64,000 nt of DNA from positions 608,713 to 672,712 of the forward strand of contig MU004239.1 of assembly GCA_010405405.1 (NCBI GenBank), read 5' to 3'. Position numbers and translations under genes: made by a program. Positions 59,013 to 64,000 of this stretch are shown one piece after another. Under the pieces are notes generated by a model. The model saw only the letters and a program-made list of their open reading frames with translations, had not been told where the DNA came from and did no database searches. Source of the DNA: Microthyrium microscopicum (taxonomy: Eukaryota; Ascomycota; Dothideomycetes; Microthyriales; Microthyriaceae). Position 1 is the first letter of the stretch, and each line of letters opens with the position of its first letter.

Positions 59013-60139
59013 ATGTTTTCGCGAAGGAACAATAGTCCTGGACCGTCGTCGTATTCTAACCTGTCTCATCCACGAAGTACACCCACCCGTCTGCCTCACC
59101 AAGCATCAGAATAGAATTCATCGCCCTTGTCTTTAACCACACCGAAACAACCTAACAAAACCCAATATACTGAATCGCCGTTATCTTTAAAGCTAAAAGG
59201 GGCACAAGCAGCACGGAGAATTGCGTCTGCGTCTGGACTGTCTACTGCAGCAGTAAGTTGACGGTTTTCGAAATCGTCCACCTCCTGGAATGTAGACTAC
59301 TATTGCGCATTCAGCCAAATTGACAAGTAACAACTAACGATTGTTAGGCGCCGTTCATCCCTAATCAACATCAAGAGAACCATATGCCGAAACAAGGTCC
59401 AGGCAGTTATCCCATCTATCCTCAACAGCAAAATACTCGACCAGGATACCGGCACAATGGTTTGATAGGTCCTCAAGGCGCTTCTGGCTTCACAGCCTCA
59501 GGAAGCAATCCATTCGGCATACAGCCCTATTCGCTAAAACAGACAAATCACAATCCTACTCAACACTTGAACCTGACGCCGCTCCCTACCCCCGGGAATC
59601 ATTCCGCGCAAATAATCTCTAGTCCAAATCGCAATTCAAACTCAAAACATCATACATCTAAATCAAAACGCAAACCTCATTCAAATCGCAGCTCCCGTTC
59701 CTCCCTACAGCCTGGTTCCACTCCTGCGCCCCCTGCTAACCTTTCCCCCAGCTTCTATGCTGTTACCAATCGCAACGACCGATTCCAGCACCAGGTTCCT
59801 GCTCGTCATTCTTATAGCTTTGGTTCTCAACCCCGATCAAACTTCACTGGTCAGCCCTTTTCCCATCCAGGCTCAAGGGCTACTTCGTTTGGCTCTAATA
59901 GCCAAAATTACCGGGTTCTCCTTCCACCGCCCAATAACCATCGCCACACAACCTTTGTGCTTGACAGCATGCTTACTGACAATCCTATGATGACTTCTGC
60001 ATCATCTGGGGCGGGAAATTCTGAGAGTGACGGTATATCCGATGGAATACACAGCTCGGGTACTCTTGCTGGAGATTGGGACGGCTCCTCGTCGGATACC
60101 AGACACTCTTTAGGAGAGGTAAGATTCCCCAGAACATAA
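59013..60139 (+). CDS. Ser/Pro/Asn-rich unknown protein, interrupted by an in-frame TAG
   Basis: A frame opens at ATG 59013 (MFSRRNNSPGPSSY), meets TAG at 59112-59114, then continues in the same frame with coding-like sequence (SPLSLKLKGAQAARRIASASG) to a GTAAGT donor at 59253. After a 95-nt intron with a CTAAC branch site it goes on from 59348 to 60139. Without the TAG the product would be about 343 residues; otherwise translation could begin at ATG 59384 and give 251. A further 38-nt intron (60119-60156) would swap the last seven residues for VAAVHE; it is shorter than usual. Composition is Ser, Pro, Asn and Gln-rich with a basic patch (KSKRKPHSNRSSRSS). No domain recognised. Read-through, a nonsense allele or a sequencing error cannot be told apart here. 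Confidence 0.55.
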
Positions 60140-61117
60140 TCAACAGATCGCTTCAGGTGGCTGCCGTTCACGAGTAAGCATGGAGATCTCCCCAACTGTC
60201 CACTTTCTGTACAAAGATTCCATCATTTTTATAGAGCCTGTTGAATGCGATCACATGTGCTTTTGTAATATTTTTCTAACAAAGTCCAGGGCGATGGGAT
60301 GTCATCTTCTTTCGGGGGCCCGCATCATCCTGGATATTTCCCTGGCTCTTTCCCGTCTGGTGTTGGCCAGATGCAGCTTCGAATCCGCCACCTGCGTCCT
60401 TGGAGATCCATGGATCCTATATCCAAGGTGGATCAGGTCCACAACTCGTCTGTGAAGGCTAGATTTGCCTCTGGTCCGTGGTAATTGGGAGAAGCATTGT
60501 TCATACTATGGAGTCTAGATCCTGTGCGACATAATGATCGGCCTGGATATGGATAGCGTTGGGTGACTGATTAGGTATTCTTTGAACCGAAGCTCTATTG
60601 CTTGCTATATTTGCCTCAAATCCAGTCTGTGACTGACTTGTTTGCCTCCCGTGGAGCATGCAAAATGAGAATACGTCGAAGAGAGTGATAGGTTGGGTTG
60701 TTATAAATGTACATGCCTGCCTTATTTGCTGACAGTCAATTAGGCTGACTATTTGATAAGTGTTGAGAGGCTTCTACCTCGTCTTTCATCGCTAATCCTA
60801 CCTCGCTACAATCGTTATTTTGTCCTGAGGTGTTGAAATGACAGAGTCGCTTTTTATTTCCACCTCGAGCTCTCTCGCAGTCACTATTGTTGGCAAGTGA
60901 TCACTTGTAGCGCGTTGTCACTACGAGGATAGAGCTAGTAGTACTTAAATTCAGCATCTCGACTTGCTTTTCAATTCTCATCACTCTGTATCCTACAACT
61001 TCCACCCATTACAAAACACGCCCACACAACTTCAGCGTCTCTTCGCAAAATATACGGAATCTGAGCAAGAACCAACACCTAAAAGACTTACCTGCTTCCA
61101 GCTTGAAATCATAGACG
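60140..61117. other. Intergenic
   Basis: No supported gene; short frames only. Right end is the leader of the M24 gene. Confidence 0.6.
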
Positions 61118-61918
61118 ATGCAGTTCTTTCCTGTCTCTTTAATTGTGTTTGTCTTCACGATTACAATCTTCGAGTATCTCAAATACCGTTCGCGACGAAT
61201 CGGGCCAGAGTATATCAACAAGGCCACCCCCGAAGAAGAAGCCGCTCGATCAGCCTATCTTCTCGATGCGCAAATCAAAGCGTCTGCTTTGTTTGACGAT
61301 ATCGAACGCGATCTGATTCGTCCTGGCGTTACCGAAAAGGAATTGAGCAAAGAGGTCTGGGCTCTAGCCAAAGAACGACATAACATCACAAAAGTTTGGC
61401 ACAGCGCAATTGTGCGCAGCGGTGCTCACACCCTGCTTCCTCACAAAGCAAAGACTGAAGATCGTACGATCCAAGCGGATGATATCCTTTTTGTTGACCT
61501 TGGTCCAGTGTTTGCGGCTTGGGAAGCCGACTTTGGTCGAACCTTCGTGCTGGGTAGCGATCCCGTCAAACTTCGCCTTCGGGACTCGCTTGAGCCTGTT
61601 TGGAATACTGTCAAGGCTCGCTATCTAGCCAAGCCAAGCATGACGGGCGAACAGTTGTACAACATTGCATGCAAGGAGGCCAAGAAGGCTGGCTGGGAAT
61701 TTGGATCGCACTTAGCTGGGCACTTCATTGGAGAGCTGCCTCATGACCATATCCCCAAGAACAAAGTTGTAGAATACATTGCCAAGGGCAATAAGCAGTC
61801 GATGGAGCGTCGCGACAAGCATGGACGCAAGCAGCACTGGATTCTGGAGATTCATTTAGTGGATCGCTGCCGGCAGATTGGCGGTTTTTTTGAGCAGCTT
61901 TTGACGGTAGAAAGTTAA
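61118..61918 (+). CDS. M24 metallopeptidase-like (aminopeptidase P/creatinase fold) with N-terminal anchor
   Basis: Intronless, 266 residues. After a hydrophobic N-terminus (residues 4-21, FPVSLIVFVFTITIF) comes the pita-bread fold: LIRPGVTEKELSKEV, VRSGAHTLLPH, then the metal ligands Asp127 (ILFVDLGP) and Asp138 (EADFGRTFVLG), His in LAGHFIGELPHD, Glu in HWILEIHLVD and Glu259 in GGFFEQLL. All five ligand positions are filled, so a di-metal aminopeptidase-type site is likely. Fungal relatives that I recall start directly with the cytosolic domain; the membrane-anchor-like N-terminus is an addition. The start is the only ATG upstream of the domain in frame. Substrate unknown. Confidence 0.85.
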   Translation: MQFFPVSLIVFVFTITIFEYLKYRSRRIGPEYINKATPEEEAARSAYLLDAQIKASALFDDIERDLIRPGVTEKELSKEVWALAKERHNITKVWHSAIVRSGAHTLLPHKAKTEDRTIQADDILFVDLGPVFAAWEADFGRTFVLGSDPVKLRLRDSLEPVWNTVKARYLAKPSMTGEQLYNIACKEAKKAGWEFGSHLAGHFIGELPHDHIPKNKVVEYIAKGNKQSMERRDKHGRKQHWILEIHLVDRCRQIGGFFEQLLTVES

Positions 61919-62220
61919 TGTATCAGTAGAATGAGAAATACATGCCTACCTAGGTGGGTATGCTCAGTGTGTGTGTCGTCAAAGATAAATAATTGAACAG
62001 CGTTAGATAGTTAGAGCTTTTATGTGATTGTCTGGGGTAAACGTCATTAATCCAATAACACCGGCCGCTATGCGCTGCCATACTACTCATTAAAGCACGA
62101 AACACCTTCGTGATTTACGAGGCATTTCAAATATCTCGCCCAACAACAAACACCCACAACCAAATACTGGCGAAATAGTCTCCTTCGAAATCATTTCAAA
62201 CCCCCGATCTGCTTCATGAG
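61919..62220. other. Intergenic
   Basis: Short spacer, nothing seen. Confidence 0.6.
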
Positions 62221-62626
62221 ATGGCTTCAGCAGTATCAGCCATTCGCTACAAACTTGTCTACATGGTCCCAGCCTCTGCGCTGGCCGTAACGAAAGCTGC
62301 AATCTTCTCTGCTGGAGCTGGACGGTTTCCTGGAGAGCAATATACAGAATGTGCTTTTACATGCGTAGGCAAAGGCCAATTTCGGCCCGGCGATCAGGCA
62401 AATCCACACATTGGCAAGATTGGAGAATTGGAAGAAGTTGAGGAGGCAAGAGTTGAAATTGTTTGTTTCAGTGAGGACGTTGTGAAGCCAGCGGTCAAGG
62501 CACTGAAAAAGTAATTCGACCCCCAAACGACTGAATATGTTTTATGGAAACAGACGACTAACGTAAGGTAGAGCACATCCGTATGAGACTCCTGCGTACG
62601 AGGTCTATAAGCTCGAGGATTTCTGA
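62221..62626 (+). CDS. Stand-alone NIF3-type (YqfO insert/CutA-like) domain protein
   Basis: Exons 62221-62510 and 62572-62626 (61-nt intron, GACTAAC branch site) encode 114 residues. It begins with a beta strand YKLVYMVP, then GAGRFPGEQYTECAFTCVGKGQFRPG, a Glu-rich helix EELEEVEEARVEIVC-like segment, and ends KKAHPYETPAYEVYKLEDF. The GKGQFRPG and AHPYE signatures are those of the small alpha/beta domain inserted in bacterial YqfO/NIF3 proteins, also found alone. The His in AHPYE is conserved in the family. Function of free-standing versions is unknown; metal binding or trimer formation, as in CutA, is a family-level guess. Confidence 0.78.
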
Positions 62627-63784
62627 ATTGAAGCATGCTTCAATTTGTACTCGACCCACTAGGACTGGTACTTCATTTATGCGACAAGACTAAAAGAATA
62701 AGTCAAACCTTTTGCTGCTATGGGTCCTCAAGGGTACACGCTGGCCCGCTGCTGTGATCAAGAATCACTGTAGCCATATGTGTAGAAACTATCATAGGTT
62801 TGAATACCGACGCAAACAAATACCATAATATTGTTCTCACTGTTTGATAGCCCTTTCTTCGCAGCAGTCCAGCAAACAGGCGATCTTTTTTAAGTGGCCA
62901 ACGAATACTATATCTTTGAATCATTCGGTACATCTTGGGAAAACCCCTTTAAAGTCCTCTCCGTGGCCAGCAGGCCAAAATCGTCACTCAACAAAATCTT
63001 GTAAGGTGAACGCGTTTGTCCGGCACAGGCAGAGCATTGAGCGGCCTTTTTCAGTATGAAATGAAGACTTGGCGCTGAGTGAAAAGTCTTCACTTGCAAT
63101 GATATCATACGTTGTTCCATCTCCACATACGCCTAAATTTGCGCACATCGAGCAAAGATACTGCTGTGCGGCTGGCTCCATAGAGAGAATGTTTATGCTG
63201 ATGTTCTGTAGATACAGCTTGTTAGTATGTCAGCAATCTCTCGCTTCTGCTCTTGTCGTCCATTATTTATTCAAAAGCATGGCCCAAGGAACTGGTCAAA
63301 TATGGATGAGGCTGTGATGTCCGCTGCGGCATGATATTAGGATTCATGTATGGTGCCTGACTAAAGAAGGAGGTATAATGGCGTAAGAGAACAGTAAGGG
63401 GACAGAGTCCTCTCAATTTGTTGAATGAAAAGACCTCTTGCTACTGTACTTTTGAGAGCAGACGAAGTGGGTTTAAGGTTTTGGCCTCAGGGAAAGAGCG
63501 TAATAGTCCTGCCTTCCGTTTCCAAACAATCTTGATACATGCGTGCCGCGCTTCAAATGAACTAGAACAACCCTATTGCAACTTCAATGCAATTTTTCGT
63601 AAAATGCAATCTGGTGAAGCAATCCTCATAGGTTGGTACCATTATTACCTAGCTAAGTATGCACAATTGTGACCGTATGCTTAGATTTATCTATGCTCAA
63701 AGTAGCAGAACAACGCAACCAAACAACATTTCAGGGTATCCTGTAACGCAAAACTCCTCGCTAACTCGAGCAAATCGTCCACAA
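62627..63784. other. Intergenic
   Basis: No supported gene; small frames only. Confidence 0.55.
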
Positions 63785-64000
63785 TCAATGACCTACAACC
63801 TCTCCTGGCTGACCTTCGCCCAGATTCGGAAAGAAGAATGCACTGATCGCAATGATGACATAGACAAGGACACACAAAGCACCTTCCAGGTAGTTGCTCT
63901 TCTTGTCTCGCAGGAAGCCGCCAACCACTAAAATGGCCAAGATGAGAACAATGCAGTCAAATTGGTTGAAGTTGAGGTCCATGTTGATATGCAGGCCCCA
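63785..64000 (-). CDS. C-terminal end of a Ca2+/H+ exchanger (CAX/Vcx1-like), cut by the window edge
   Basis: The minus-strand frame is open to the edge of the window, so upstream exons lie outside. The visible 71 residues end with NMDLNFNQFDCIVLILAILV, then the KSNYLEGALCVLVYVIIAISAFF segment, which is the last pair of helices of fungal vacuolar Ca2+/H+ exchangers (SNYLEG followed by YVIIA), and a short Gly/Pro tail. The family moves Ca2+ into the vacuole in exchange for protons. ATG 63982 is internal rather than the start. Family call rests on this short piece. Confidence 0.75.
   Translation of the reverse strand, partial: WGLHINMDLNFNQFDCIVLILAILVVGGFLRDKKSNYLEGALCVLVYVIIAISAFFFPNLGEGQPGEVVGH

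Noticed and set aside
59077-59114. A 38-nt GT..AG interval that would remove TAG 59112
   Set aside because: It is short and shifts the frame, so the downstream coding-like sequence would be lost.
1-64000. tRNA genes, rRNA or CRISPR arrays
   Set aside because: No convincing tRNA B-box with flanking stems, no rRNA-like stretch and no spaced direct repeats were seen; the organism is a eukaryote, so CRISPR is not expected.

Overview
This is nuclear DNA of a filamentous ascomycete (Pezizomycotina). Genes carry 43-95 nt introns with GT..AG ends and CTAAC/CTGAC-like branch sites, and the families are typical of moulds: palF, a Cip1-like secreted protein, RTA1 proteins, a Zn2Cys6 regulator, a DUF1996 protein, a hydrophobin-like protein and a P450. 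A 9 kb block almost devoid of CpA/TpG is the trace of repeat-induced point mutation (RIP). A leotiomycete is my guess only; no marker gene settles the class.

Layout. 1-13 kb: an F-box protein, a P450 that looks dead (in-frame stop, and Tyr in place of the haem-ligand Cys), a protein with two zinc fingers, the pH-signalling arrestin palF, and a Cip1-like secreted protein. 13.6-18.1 kb: three minus-strand RNase H-like genes. Two are single-domain; the third, read across an intron, joins an RNase H domain with all four acidic residues to a second RNase H-like domain in which all four are replaced, through a hexapeptide-repeat linker. 18.8-27.8 kb: one AT-rich element bounded by 78-bp terminal inverted repeats, too decayed to hold an open frame. 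28.9 kb: a three-exon, eight-cysteine secreted hydrophobin-like protein. 31-43.5 kb: a thioredoxin-fold PRXL2C/AAED1-like protein, a full-length ABCC transporter, a mitochondrial FAD/folate-type carrier, an unknown protein, and purine nucleoside phosphorylase. 46.6-56.2 kb: two RTA1-like membrane proteins around a Zn2Cys6 regulator, then a secreted DUF1996 protein. 56.5-64 kb: a housekeeping group: a complex I B12-type subunit divergent from the CAF1/POP2 deadenylase, a serine/proline-rich unknown with an in-frame TAG, an M24 peptidase-like protein with an N-terminal membrane anchor, a stand-alone NIF3-type domain, and the 3' end of a Ca2+/H+ exchanger cut by the window edge.

Functionally this is an ordinary chromosome arm with one accessory island (about 13.6-29.3 kb: RNase H cluster, RIP-degraded element, small secreted protein). 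I see no biosynthetic cluster. The most unusual object is the tandem active/inactive RNase H protein and its two paralogues. Exon boundaries were worked out by hand from reading frame, splice sites and family similarity; no database search was run.
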